Both the position numbers and the translations under genes were made by a program. Under the pieces are notes generated by a model. It saw only the letters and a list, made by a program, of their open reading frames with translations, ran no database searches and had not been told where the DNA came from. Source: Anthonomus grandis grandis (Eukaryota; Arthropoda; Insecta; Coleoptera; Curculionidae). From it: a DNA stretch of 64,000 nucleotides. Below are positions 11,580-23,624 of this stretch, in pieces; within the stretch, counting starts at the first letter, position 1, and each line of letters begins with the position of its first letter. The stretch spans positions 12,848,938 through 12,912,937 of the forward strand of contig NC_065555.1 of the NCBI RefSeq assembly GCF_022605725.1, given 5' to 3'.

Positions 11580-12600
11580 AAATCTGGTAGTAAAGGAGAA
11601 CCATTAACTACAGGCCAATTGCCTTGACTAGTTCTATTAATTAATTAACTAAATAATTAAGAATTCGTTTTACTCAATTTATTAATAAATATTTAATAAC
11701 TTATGAACAATACGGAGAAAATGCAGCAGGGAGCATGCTCTTATGGAAGTAACGAACTGCATTGTCTTTGGTTTCAAACTAAAGCATAAAATGTATGACC
11801 ACCTTTATTGATTTAGCAAAGGCCTTTGCTACTGTGCTTCACATTATTCAGTTAAAACCTTTAAAAGGTATGCGTATAATAAAACTACTAAATGAGTTAT
11901 TAAGATTGTCTAGAAAATTAAAAATAGCAGATAAAAGTAAATAATTTACTCAGCTCTGCAGTACGTGCAGTGGAGTATAATATGCCTCAAGGTACTGTGC
12001 TTGGATCTCTTATTTACACTTTATATTAACGCTTTGCTTTTGGTTATTTCAAGGGATAGCGTAGTTTGTTTTGCAGATGATATTTGCCTAGTTATTAAAG
12101 TTAACAGCTGGGGGGGGGGGGTCAAAAAACAGCTGAGTTGATAATCTCAAGGGTTTGATGTCAGTCTTCTAACCTTAAACACTGAAAAAACAAAGTTTAT
12201 GTATATGCTATAAGTAGATGTAGCCTATCAGATTTAAGAACAATATGTTTACATAATTATGATTGTTTATATTACTATCACTATCAGTGTAGCACTAGAA
12301 TTGATTGTATTAATAGTTTGAAATATTTAGGAGTATATTTTAACAATCTACTAAAATGGGATGTTCATACTAATTATATATTAAATAAAAATTCGTTTAC
12401 TGTCACATACATTTTCCATCTTACGGTAGTCTTTGTCAAAACAAAATAATCTTGTCAATGTATAAAATTATGGTATGGTATTGGTAATAAGAATCTTATA
12501 CAATAATAAAATTAACCAAAATAGACCCAAGTTAATTACAGCAATAAGATATTAAAGTATTAATCTCTTTCCTTTTCCTAAATAAACTGTTTATTTAATC
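11580..12600 (+). pseudogene. non-LTR retrotransposon RT remnant
   Basis: A second, separate LINE-type RT fossil. In shifting frames it shows NMPQGTVLGSLIYTLY (about 11978-12030, the PQG block), a degraded ADD box near 12074, LLTLNTEKTKFMYML (about 12167-12215, the region after the catalytic box) and INSLKYLGVYFNNLLKWDVH (about 12310-12370). Upstream near 11600 is a weak YRPIALT-like piece. Multiple frameshifts and stops. An unusual run of 12 G occurs at 12110-12121 within the coding relic. Confidence 0.72.
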
Positions 12601-13550
12601 AAAGATTTCTGGTGTATAGCACCAAAAATTTACAATTAAAGTAAAAAATTAAAATAGAAAACATTTACAAAAAAAAATTTACAACAAACCTCTAAAACTA
12701 AGAAAAAAAAACATATTATAAAATTAAGTAAGTATAAATTTAAATCTTGAATCATGAGCAAATGCTTCTCTAAATTAAATACTTGTAATTCTCCTTCTGT
12801 CTTGCTTCTTTTTCTTTGCTTCTTTACTTGTTTATCGATTTTCTCCTATTTTTATGTATCTTAGGTACTATTATTAGCTTCTCAGTATAATACTGTTTAA
12901 AGATTTAAATTTTGTTTTATTCGAACTTGATATAGGTATGCATATTGATTGGAAATACACACAAGCTAAGTTGATTGTGTTGCGAAATAACTGCGTTGTA
13001 AAAGTTTTTTTTTTTAATTGACAGTATTTTAATATTATTATTTCTTATTTATAAGAAAATAGTTAAATAGAGTAAAAAATAATATTTTGACGTATAATCT
13101 TAATAATATAAAGGACATAGAATTTTCCTCTTAATATAATTTTTTATATATTTATTAAGAGGTAAATTGTAAATTTTAACGTTCATATTACCTAAATTTT
13201 TTTCAATATTTTTTATTCTTTTTTATCCTTGAAATAATATTTTTTTAAATTTTAGATCAATTTCAAGAAAAAAATATCAAAATTTATATTTATAATAACT
13301 TTTTAATAATTAAAGTATAATTTAAATATTATGTTTAATTTTTTTTTCAATTAAAGTATTCTTTTTTAATGAAAAAATATTTATAAATTTTATATCATAT
13401 ATCATATTTTAATCAAAAATTAAAGTTTTTCAATTCAATTTAGGAGTTTTTTATTTAAGCTTTAACTTGTCATCTCTAAATTCAAAATGCCAAGACTGCT
13501 GTTATTTTCAGTTTATTATATTACTTTTTAAATAGTTTGTAGTTTTTTAA
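12601..13550. other. AT-rich tract without recognisable gene
   Basis: Long T- and A-rich runs with no frame longer than expected by chance. Nothing supported. Confidence 0.55.
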
Positions 13551-13554
13551 ACAA

Positions 13555-13715
13555 TATTTTTGATGTAATTACTATTCAAAGAGCGACTAATTATGAAGAT
13601 ATCTTGAAAATCGTATTAAATAAAATAACGCTATTATATCGTTTTGGTTTTAGTAAACATGGTTTGCAATTTTATTTGACATTTATAAATAAAATAAAAG
13701 TAGTATTTTGTGGGT
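13555..13715 (+). repeat. unassigned repeat, copy B (matches 10246-10376)
   Basis: Aligned to copy A without large gaps over about 130 bp. Most differences are silent in the shared frame (for example AAT TAC GAA GAC against AAT TAT GAA GAT). A 73-codon frame starts inside it at 13604. It lies immediately next to a hammerhead-like motif (13735-13775, minus strand). Confidence 0.45.
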
Positions 13716-13734
13716 GTATTGGTCAATTGTTAAA

Positions 13735-13775
13735 GAAAACTATTTGTTTCTCACTAACACATCTTCAGGGCTCGA
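13735..13775 (-). ncRNA. degraded hammerhead-like motif
   Basis: On the minus strand: CCTGAAGA, then a short TGTGTTAGTGA stem-loop, then GAAAC. CTGANGA and GAAA are the two core boxes of a hammerhead ribozyme. Stem II pairs poorly and stem III is not the usual ACACGTGT palindrome, so this is at best a fossil. Confidence 0.3.
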
Positions 13776-13859
13776 AGTCGTGGTTCTCTCTCGTCAAATT
13801 AAAAAAATACATATCACATGGATAACACCGTAGATAACATTAAAAGGCCGTTACGTAGA

Positions 13860-15762
13860 GGAGAGATTACAATTAAAATCTGATAAAATATATAAAATGA
13901 AATAAACCAGTAGACCACTTTGAATCAGTACAAGATTCTTCCAATACAAAATCTCTGATCACAAATTCACAAGAATAAATAAAATATTGGTGTTATTGAC
14001 CAGCATTAATTCATTGCCGGTGCTATTGTGCCTTGCCCTCTTTATATTTTAGCATATTTATTCCAATAAATAAAAATAACACATTTAAGAATTTAACAAC
14101 AGCAATTTTTAAGTTTTAACAGAATAAAGGACAATAATCAACCCCATTAAGAGTACCAAAATTTGCTTAATTTTTCGACTCTAAAACATAATCAAATTAT
14201 AAAAAGAAATGAATGCTATAAATGAACTACATGGGAGCTCTGGCTAGGAGCTAGAAAACAGAAATAGCTACTGAAGCTGCATTGCTTAGATCATGATAGA
14301 ACTAAAAACAAATATTTTTATTAAAAATCAAGAAATTATAAAGTACTTTTAAATTTCAAAAATAAAAAAAGTCTTTCTTTCAAAAAAAAAATCTTTCAAA
14401 AAAGAACCCTTAAGGTAAAAAATTAAATGACATTTTGCACATATTTATAAGATAGTAACAATAATAATTTTCAAAAAATATTATATGACTATGACTATAT
14501 ATATACATATATCTAAAATATGTAATTTAACATATTTGGTTAAATAGTGGATTTACAAGATAAAGAAAAAGACATAATTTTCGACTTAAATTTATAGCAG
14601 TCGTTATTCACATTTAAGCTAAACAATGGAGTTTTTTAGTCAATTAGTTTTCAATTTTTTAAGTTTTTTTATCATAGGACTTTATTTTCTGCGAGTCCTT
14701 ATTTTACTTGAGTGTTAGTCAATATTTTTATACTATCATTAAGAACGTTGTAGCTAGATTAATTGAAATTATTTATTTTATTTCTAGATTTGTTAAGCCA
14801 ATTACTGCCCTTCGCCAAATTAAAAAGAAAGGCGTCATTTATTTATTACTTTATCTCCTCTCTTCAGATAAAGTGATTAATTCTACTTTCGGTAGTTAAC
14901 TATGGCCATATAATTTAGTCTATCAAATGCCTTTGATCAATTAGTATATACACTGAAAGCATTTAACATAGAATTCTGTTCAGCAAGTTGCACATAGTCG
15001 AACGATTGACATGGCTAATTATCGGATATATTTTCGCTATATTTTCTCAATTCATCTGATGTCATAGTATCAGGTACAGGATCTTGGGTGATTTTGTATC
15101 TAAATGCCACCATAGACGTGCTTTTGCATATAGCAGAAAAAACATCATAGAGTTAAGAGATGATATTGAATATCAAGTGGTGTAATACGAATTGTTTCAG
15201 AATAAGATATTAATCGTTAAGGGAATTGATAATAAGATGTTAATCCTTAGATGATTTCATGAAAAAAACTAAAATTAAACACGTCTTTTGCGCTACAGCG
15301 TTTTAAAGTTAAAACAAAAAACTGTTTTTTATTATAATTCATTTATAACTTTCTTGATATTTATTATCATGCCTTTATTGACGTCACTGTTAAAATTAAT
15401 ACCTACTATACATTTTTTTAAATAATTAAATCAGTCCGAATAAAAATAAAGTAAATTAACTAATAATAACAGTTTATAAAAATGATGCATAAAAGGACTA
15501 TTATATTTTTGTACGTAGAAATCAGACAAAATAAAATAAATAAATCAAGTTTTTCTAAAATAAATGCAAAACTTAAAAATCATTTTTAAGATATTAATGA
15601 TATTTATTTATTTACTTGACTTAGTCGATACGACCAAAGGTGTCGTCATTGCTAGGTATATGTATACTGGTCTGACAAGTGAAGGTCTTGGGTGCGGAAA
15701 CGACTGTGCAATAATACAAAGTAATTAGCGATAAGGTTTCTCCTACTTCCTTCTAGTAACTA
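13860..15762. other. AT-rich tract without recognisable gene
   Basis: A 63-codon frame at 14708-14899 has no recognised similarity. The segment 15000-15130 is less AT-rich but shows no conserved frame. Confidence 0.5.
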
Positions 15763-17075
15763 AAGGGTGTTTTTTTTAGAGGCAAAGAACTTTAAATTAA
15801 AATTAAACACAAAATATTTTATTGATATCGACGAATTTGCTTTTATATTAAAGAATTTTTTTTGGCATTAATATTTAAAAATGATTTCGGGCATGTGACC
15901 CCCACGGCTGGCGCGTACGTTGTGTAATCTAGAGGTCCTTTTTTCACACACTCTTTCCAGTACTGCAGGCTGTATTTCGGCAATCACGCGTCGTATGTTG
16001 GCTTCCAAGTACTCAAGTGTTTCGGGTTTATCAGCGTAGACATGCGACTTAACATAGCCCCAAAGAATTTAATCTAATAACGTCAAGTCGCACGAACGAG
16101 CTGGCCAGTTTACAGGTTCATTCCTTGAAATTATTCGTTGCTCGAATGTCTCTTGCAGTAAATTAATTGTTTGGCGCCCTGTATGGCACGTGGCACCGTC
16201 CTGCTGAAACCACACATTTCTGCAATGCCTGCAACGGCTTCCAATTGAGGCACAAAAAAGTTGGTTATCATGTTTCTGTATCGCTCACCGTTTACTGTAA
16301 CGTTCTGACCATCAGCATTTCTGAAGATATAAGGACCAATGATTCCACCGGCCCATAAAGCGCACCAAACGGTTAGTTTTTCTGGATGTAACGGTTTTTC
16401 GCCAATAGCTTGTGGATTCTCATCCCCCCAAATTCGTCAATTCTGCTTGTTTACATAGTAATTTAACCAAAAGTGTGCGTCATTACTAAACAAAATTTTC
16501 ATATGAAATCGTGGATCAACAGCAATCTTTCCTTCCGCCCATTCAGCTAATGTACGGCGCAAAAGATGATCCTGGGGTTTCAACTCCTGGACAAGTTGAA
16601 TTTTATATGCTCGCAATCCGAGACCTTTGCCCAAAATTTTCCATAAAGTAGATGGACATAAGTTGACTTGTTGAGAACGACGACGAATTGACATATTTGG
16701 ATCATTATCAACACTATGCTGCACAGCAGCTATCGCTTGTTGCGTGCGCACTGTGCGGCGTCTTACGGGATGCGTATTGTCGACTAGAGTAAAACTATTG
16801 CGAAAACGATCAACAGTTTCTTGAATTAATCTCTCTGAAGGACGATTATGAGCACCATAAAATTCACGTAACGCCCGATGTGTTTCTCGAATAGAACCAT
16901 GTCTTTCAAAATAAATTTGAACAATTTGGAAACGTTGCTCCGGCGTGAGTCTGTTCATGACGAGCTGCCAAACCAAACTAATCTAAAAATAACCCAGAAC
17001 TGTTAGGTTGGCTGTCATAAAAAACAGTGTTGCCAAATGAAAGTTCTCCGATTTTTTTACATTAAAAAAAATAAA
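15763..17075 (-). mobile_element. IS630/Tc1/mariner-superfamily element (DUF4817 type), minus strand
   Basis: A roughly 1.3-kb element carrying one broken transposase. The left end reads AAGGGTGTTTTTTTTAGAGG then CAAAGAACTTTAAA. Toward the right end the inverted partner of the GAACTTT part is visible near 17040, but the outer right end is degraded and its limit (about 17075) is approximate. The left-end motif is characteristic of this insect family. Confidence 0.75.
15868..16976 (-). pseudogene. DUF4817-type transposase, broken
   Basis: Starts near 16950 with MNRLTPEQRFQIVQIYFERH (helix-turn-helix). It continues through VDNDPNMSIRRRSQQVNLC to KILFSNDAHFWLNYYVNKQN. An in-frame TGA at 16437-16439 replaces the Cys that follows NKQN. 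Reading on gives RIWGDENPQAIGEKPLHPEK, VWCALWAGGIIGPYIF, a one-base shift near 16220, WFQQDGATCH (second catalytic Asp), and NWPARSCDLTLLD, then a stop or indel before LWGYVKS. The tail ends at the stop at 15868-15870. The first catalytic motif reads FSNDAHF where most relatives have FSDEAHF, so the catalytic Asp itself is Asn. The copy is inactive on several counts. Confidence 0.88.
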
Positions 17076-18860
17076 ATATTTTTTTTCTAATATTTTAGTA
17101 CTTTCTTCAGTTTTTTCTCGGAAATTTTTACTATTTTCAAATTATCTATTATTTTGAATTTTTTATTTGAATTTGCCAATTTTAAAAATTTTTTGATATC
17201 AATAAGAGTCAAGCATTGTTGTTTATAAGAATTCTTTTTCCTTTACTTTTTGTAATTTATTAAATTTAAAAATATGCTATAATGTTTGAAAACTAAATTT
17301 TAAATATTTCAACTGAATAGTCGTAAAATTTACATTATTTTTAAATACCTTAAGCTAAACATTAACCAAAATGCTTAGGAAATTAACGAAGATTAACATT
17401 TATTAACGTTATCATTAAACCGGAAATAATATCCGCTAAAGATATCACTTTATCAGAAAAAAAAATTAAACTTCGTTTATTAAGATAACCAACAAATAAT
17501 ATGGGAGTAAACAAGAGATTAGATAAGATAATAATGTTTTACGTTCAATATTCAAGTTTCAATTTTCGATATTATGAATAACCTCATCTATATATATTAA
17601 TAGATAAAAAATATTGCTCTTACGATACTATGATATAATAATAACAATAATAATTAATACATAAATTATTTTTAGCAAGTCACATAAATTTTGTATGATA
17701 AGAGTAATTATATAATAATGTTTTTTTCCTATATTATTTGAAAATCAGACCATTAAATTACGTTAAAATCAATAGATATTAAAAATAATTATGCAGCATA
17801 TATCGTTTAGAAACTGATAGAGCGGAAGCATAAAAAAAATTATTAAAAGAAAATATTGAATATCGTAGACTCGTTATTGCTTTTGTAGACTTGTGTAAAT
17901 ATAAGCAGAGATATATTAAGATTGGTATAAGGATATTTACATAGAAGAGTTAGTACATGTCAGGAATATTAATTAAATAAAGAACTCTAGGGTATTTTAG
18001 GAGTGTTTTTGAAAAACCCAGCATCATAAGAATTGATATTTATTGAAGGTATAAAAACAATTAATTGCTAAATTGATATATCCATTTTGAAATCAAAATA
18101 TGATTTTTGCGAAGCACAAGCTTAGAACAGACGAAATTATACATTTTTCTGACAGATCCTCTAAGACTAACAATAGCTGAGTTAGAAGATTTAATAGTAA
18201 TAAAGATTTTCAACACAGTTTTCAAAAAAAAGAACGAATTAAATTGTTGAAACGTTGGAAATAACTGCAAAATGGTCTTTTCTCAACATCTAAAATCTGA
18301 TTTTAAAGAAAACGACTTTGGAAAAGAAATGACTATACATTTGATTAAAAATCATCCAAGCTGATGAACACATGATTTAGAAGTGTTAAAAAACTTTTAT
18401 TATAGATTAGTAGCTTGGTGATATCATTATATAAGATATAGGGCATTCTAAGGTAAGTTGGTCTTGAAAGATGAAAGAACAAGAAGGAAAATAGGTCCAG
18501 TTACTTGGTGATTTGATTACAAAAATAAGCTGGTAAACTACTCTAGTGCAAGTAAATCTGATTAAACATACTTAAATCCTAGTTTAAACATCCGATTATC
18601 AAGGACATCTGATAACTGCTTATCTTACCATAGTATTACCAGTTAAACTTATTTACAAAAAAAAAATCGTACTCTCGACGTCTCAGACATCTTAAACGCC
18701 ATTATTTAGTGATACCGTTGTATGTGTGTAGATTATATGCACATTATAGTTGAATGTACCGCATCGTTTTACTGGCGTAAAAACCTCAACTTCCTCTCTG
18801 ATAGCAATACTTGAAACAATGGTGGGAGAAAGTGCGACACCGTCAACATAGGCACACAAA
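17076..18860. other. AT-rich tract without recognisable gene
   Basis: The minus-strand 69-codon frame at 18061-18270 has no recognisable domain. No repeats of note. Confidence 0.5.
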
Positions 18861-18885
18861 AAGGATTCTGCTATGGTGTGTTCTG

Positions 18886-18911
18886 ATGGTATGGTATGGT
18901 ATGGTATGGTA
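18886..18911 (+). repeat. (ATGGT)5 microsatellite
   Basis: Five uninterrupted copies of a 5-bp unit. It is followed by a short GC-rich patch (about 18912-19010) that contains the 12-bp palindrome AGAAGGCCTTCT. Confidence 0.9.
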
Positions 18912-19174
18912 AACCCAGAACGTGGTCACTGACTTGCATTTCCGCCGACCGCGGCCCCTCGACTTCCTAAAGAAGGCCTTCTGGAGGCCGTCCTTCAGTG
19001 GCGTAGTTAAGAAAAGCTTTAATACGTTACATGTTCGTCATTTACTTCGTCAGTCTTTTTAGCGAGGTTATCACTTGAGTAGTTTGATGCGATAATTACT
19101 AATACCTGATATTAGCCTATTTACATTTATACATATTCAATTACGTTTAATTGAACCTGTATTATAGCTGAAAA

Positions 19175-19800
19175 TGGATACAGAATTTAGATTTAGATGT
19201 TGTGCAGTTAAACAGCACAGCTTAGTGTAGGGTGTTGCAATCTTTTGCATCAATTTTGTCTTTATAGAGATTATAGATCTCAATGAAATCTTGCCCAACG
19301 AGAAGTACTTTGCTATAAGGATTGCATTGATTTGGAAAGTGACTCTAAAGATATGCTATGTAAATTTTTAAGATGAATTAGAAAAGCTATTGACTATGAG
19401 AATTGCTTTTCCGACAAAGATTCAACAGTCGCAGAGCTGGAAAAACTCATCAAATGTACAAGTTGCAATCTAGAATAGAGCGCTTAAAGTCCTTAAGCTG
19501 AAGACTTTGAATGTAAAGTTTGAGCAGCAAAATAAAAATTGATTGAACGTTTAAAGATCACGTGAAGTTGACTTACTGGAAATAAATATATCTGAATTGA
19601 AGCATTAAAAAAAATCACTTGAAAAGGAATTACACGCTAAATGTAAAAAAATATATGATTTATTAGTTTTCTACACTTATTAAAACAGGAAAATGTCTTA
19701 GTGGTAGGGAGTTAAGAAAGAATTACAACTTTTGGTGATTCCAGTGCCATAAACTGTCGCAGAAACTTGGAAAAAAAAATCTTCAAATAAGGACAAAAAA
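19175..19800 (+). pseudogene. possible retrotransposon ORF1-like remnant (cysteine finger plus coiled coil)
   Basis: In broken frames there is FRCCAVKQHSLV, then a lysine/glutamate-rich stretch typical of coiled coil (LKTLNVKFEQQNKN, LKSLEKELHAKC). A zinc-finger-plus-coiled-coil ORF1 is known in several non-LTR clades. The placement just upstream of an RT remnant supports this, but the RT is of RTE type, which normally lacks such an ORF1. Identification is tentative. Confidence 0.3.
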
Positions 19801-19989
19801 CATCTCTTAAAAACTAAAGAGGAAATACCCTATTGCACACAACGATGAAGCTGTTTTTAGGACTGCGAAAGGATGGACTACAGAAACATATAAAAAAACA
19901 AGAAAGAATAAGGATTCAGAAAAAAAAGATCGATGGGTGACGCGATATTTATCACCAAACACATAAAAGAAATGATCATAACCAGGGTC

Positions 19990-20870
19990 GTATAGCCCAC
20001 CAGCATTTATCAGCTCTTTTGATCTAACTAAAGCGTTTGACAGAGTCAAACTAGGCGACGCTCTCAAAATTTGATCACAAAAGACACGAGCCAACATAGT
20101 TAAGGTAGGTAATTTTCAATCTTAATATTACCAACTCGACTCAAATTAAATCAGATCAAAACTACGAAGAGCACACCAACACCAGGAGGAATCAGATATG
20201 GAGACAGCCTTAGTCCATTCCTATTTAATCTCTTCGTAGACAAAATCATAGAAGAAGTGGAAAGCGTAAACATGGGATACATAGAGAATAATAAGCGAGT
20301 CAGCATTGTATACTATGCCAACGATAACGCAATATTCACAGAAATCGAGAATGATCTGCATAAGTAGCTTTTTTTTTCAAGTTTAACCAACTAACCACTC
20401 CTTAACATGAGCATATCCATGGAAAAAACAAAAAGCGAACCAATGCTTAGAAATTGCTCAGATATAACTTCTGAAATTGAAGATAAGCCTGTAGAGCAGG
20501 TGATACAATTTAAATACCTCGGCATGTATGTGTTCAACGGCCACAATTCAACCAATGACCTGGCCAAATTAAGACTGCCTAAGATTGGGCCAACCAATAC
20601 ATGCGAATCAATTTCTAAGTAAGAGCCGTTATGACATATGCAATAGAAGCGAAGACTTAAAGCATGGGACGAGTGGCAGAAATTAGGCTGCATAGAGCTA
20701 TAGCAAGCAAAAGCAGAAGAAATCGTGTAACAAATACGAGCATCAGAGAACAATGCAGCGTACAAGACATAGTAAAATGGGGAAGACAAAAAAGAAGAGA
20801 ATAGTAAAAGCATGATAAAAGGGTGGCCGAAGAGATACTACTAGAGGACACTTTGATCTCAAACAAGTAG
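19990..20870 (+). pseudogene. RTE-type non-LTR RT remnant
   Basis: Pieces in different frames follow the RTE order: FDLTKAFDRVKLGDALKI (about 20020-20075), TPGGIRYGDSLSPFLFNL-like (about 20180-20235), an altered Y-x-DD region near 20310, LNMSISMEKTKSEPMLRNCS (20401-20460) and VIQFKYLGMYVFNGH (20500-20545). They continue to AVMTYAIEAKT and a WGRQKRREHDKRVAEEILLE tail (about 20777-20840). Several frameshifts. The frames on the opposite strand (20391-21058) are shadows. Similar families occur at 33180-33900, 47790-48050 and 57250-57905. Confidence 0.75.
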
Positions 20871-22521
20871 AAGAAGAAAAAGAAAAAACACAGTAAAAAA
20901 AGAAGAAGACTTTTACTAAAGGTTTTTACTAAACTACACCTGACGTATAGAAAAATATATGTTAAAAAATGTGGTTGGAAAATCCTGCAAGGCCTACTCC
21001 AGGAGCTATTAGCAGCAATTAACCTGACGATATTTAATAACCAATTAAAAGAAGACATCTAGATACTTTTAGATGCTACATTTTTCCTCTACTAGTGACA
21101 AGTTTCCTCTGTCATACATAATTTATACGTCAGAACACTTAAAGAATACAAGTATTTAGTCCTAAAAGTTTTCCAACATGTTTGGAAAGAGAGAAAATAA
21201 TCCAATCGAGAGTTAATTGAAACTTTCTCTAGGTTCAGAGTGACTTAGATCATCACCAGAGAATACCAATATGAATCGTTGTGAATGTTTTTAGCAACTG
21301 ATCAAATAAAAAGCTTATACTTTAAATTACAAGTTTCAGTTCTTATTAAATAAAACACTTAAAGGTTTTTGGATTTTAAGCTTCTGAAACATATCTGTAA
21401 ATAATAAAAGTGCTCCCCCAATAGATCTGGATCACCATGGTAAGAAAAATCCAGCAAGAAAAAACTTGCTAGTGATCCAGAAAAGAGTGCATTTGGATTG
21501 ATGAAGATGACTTTAATTGTAAAAGTAAAGAATAACTACAGTTATATCAATTTAGCTACTTAAAGAAAACATAAAGTTCGATATAGGTGATAATTGAAAT
21601 GCTCCTGAAAAAGACACTTAAGATTTCCTTCTTAGTTCAAGAGAGCAATAAGTTCTAATACCTTATAAGCAAGACAATAAAAACAATAAAATTCTTCAGA
21701 GATAAGTCAAGTATTAATCTGTAAATTTTTAAAGCAAATGTCTGTATAGAAATTGAAAATAATAACAAGCGTATTACACAAAGATGAATGTTATTTTTGT
21801 CACATGTGGTGCTAGCATAACATTTTATAGAATATACCATATAGTGCAGTTATAGAAACATAATACTTCCTAAATAAAAAAATGAGAAATGCGAGTCAAT
21901 GTGTACAATTATTGTAATTAACTAACGAAGCCGTGGGAAAGGCAGAGATCAGATGAAATTATATAATCATATTTGTTACAACATTTTTATTGGATTTATA
22001 TTTTTTTTATATTACACTTCAACCATTAGAATCTATTTGATCGTTAATCCTTGACATTCCTAGCTAATACGTTTGCTATGATTTAATGATATCCATTTAA
22101 TTTTCTTTCTTTTTTTTTTCACTAGCTTTTCCATAACATCCTAAATTAAGTTCCCTATATTCTCTGTAGAACTTTTCTTAAACTTCAGATTTTTCTTAGA
22201 TGAAATTTAAAAAAATTTAGAAAAAAGTTTAAGCCCTGTATTCTACAGGTTGTTTAAATGATCAAAGGCACTTTAATTGATCTTTAAACTATATTCAAGA
22301 GTCAGCCATAAAAAGTTGTTAAGAAATAAAAGGAAAAATCCTGGGAAGAATACAGGGTTTCCAAGGCAAAAAACGCATAGCATTTTTAGAAGAAAACTTA
22401 ATAAAGAAACCCAACAAATCTTTGCTATTTGTATCCTCTTCTACTTCAGAACATTTGTTTTCTCTTTTAATTTCTATGCAATGTCTAAAAAACCTTTAGT
22501 ATCATTAATATTACACATCTA
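20871..22521. other. AT-rich tract without recognisable gene
   Basis: Includes purine-rich 20870-20935. Frames at 21655-21840 (minus) and 22277-22549 (plus) have no recognisable domain, and the latter runs into the MITE at 22522. Confidence 0.5.
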
Positions 22522-22984
22522 CAGTGCATTTTTTTATCTCGGGTCATAGGGTTTTACGTGTAATATTTTCAACCCCATCTTAGAACCTGTTCTATTTAAT
22601 CGATAGGATTGAAACTTGGAACAAGTGAAGTTTAAGTTAACAGACTTTAAAAAATCCCATTATTTTGCAAAAAAAATTGCGAGAAACCTATTTTTTGGGG
22701 AAATTATTTTGTGTCACTGTCAGATATTTGTCTACCTGCTTTGAAGTGTAAAGGTAATGAAGGTTACGAGGTGCAGAAAAAGCAAACTTTTTCATTAGAA
22801 AAACGTATTTTAAATAGGTTTCTCGCAAATTTCTTTGCAAAATAATGGGATTTTTTAAAGTCTGTTAACTTAAACTTCACTTGTTCCAAGTTTCAATCCT
22901 ATCGATTAAATAGAACAGGTTCTAATATGGGGTTGAAAATATTACACGTAAAACCCTATGACGCGAGATAAAAAAAATACACTG
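22522..22984. mobile_element. 463-bp foldback MITE with 174-bp inverted repeats, TA flanks
   Basis: Left arm 22522-22695 and right arm 22811-22984 are inverted copies with only about five differences by hand. Both ends start CAGTG and both are flanked by TA (22520-22521, 22985-22986). The 115-bp centre is noncoding. A CAGT start and TA duplication fit a nonautonomous Tc1/mariner-superfamily element. No transposase with these ends is present in the window. The high arm identity argues for recent mobility, or for gene conversion between the arms. Confidence 0.88.
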
Positions 22985-23135
22985 TATATCTTCCTTTTCA
23001 AAGGGCAAATACAAGCTACCCTATTTTTTCCTCTATCTCTTTTTCCGACTTTCCTTGTTTCTTCTTCCTCTTTTTCTGGTTCAATATAGACTTCTCTATA
23101 GATTTTTAATGTTTTTCCTAATTTTCCTTAAATAT

Positions 23136-23624
23136 TATTATGAAAATGTAAATACGTTAATTATTCTCCTAGTTTTTGTACTACTTTTATTAGTATTCTG
23201 TAGTTAAAGTTGATTCCTAGGGTTTCTTCAGGGTTCTACTTACGTTTGGTTTATTGTTTTTATCTCTAGTGTTTAGCTTTTAAGTAGTTCATCTTGTTCG
23301 AGAGCCCCATTTTGGCCCCAATTTAGGTTATATTATTGTAAATCCCTGTAATTGTAAATTTCTAGAATTTGTATACTTGCTTGCTTTGACTGTCAGTATT
23401 CTCCTAAAATTATTGGTCTCTTTCGGCAAAAACAATGAAAATAACTCTAAATATTTCGAAACTGTTTCATCAGGTTTTAAAAAGAACGCGCTTCGTGACA
23501 ATTCATTCAGATTTAATTGTTTAGTCAGTTTTTACTTTGGAAATAATTAAACGACAGTCAAGGCGAATTAGGTTAGTATTTTTGACGTTGACAATAAAAG
23601 TGTGTTCCCGAATTTCGTTACAAT
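23136..23624 (+). repeat. 5' LTR
   Basis: Begins TATTATGAAAATGTAAATAC and ends TTTCGTTACAAT. The end positions are uncertain by one or two bases because flanking bases match by chance. Confidence 0.9.

Noticed and set aside
12110..12121. Run of 12 G
   Set aside because: Striking in AT-rich DNA, but inside a decayed RT and most simply a slippage product or sequencing artefact.
20391..21058. Two long minus-strand frames
   Set aside because: They overlap the plus-strand RTE-type RT remnant and are its shadows.
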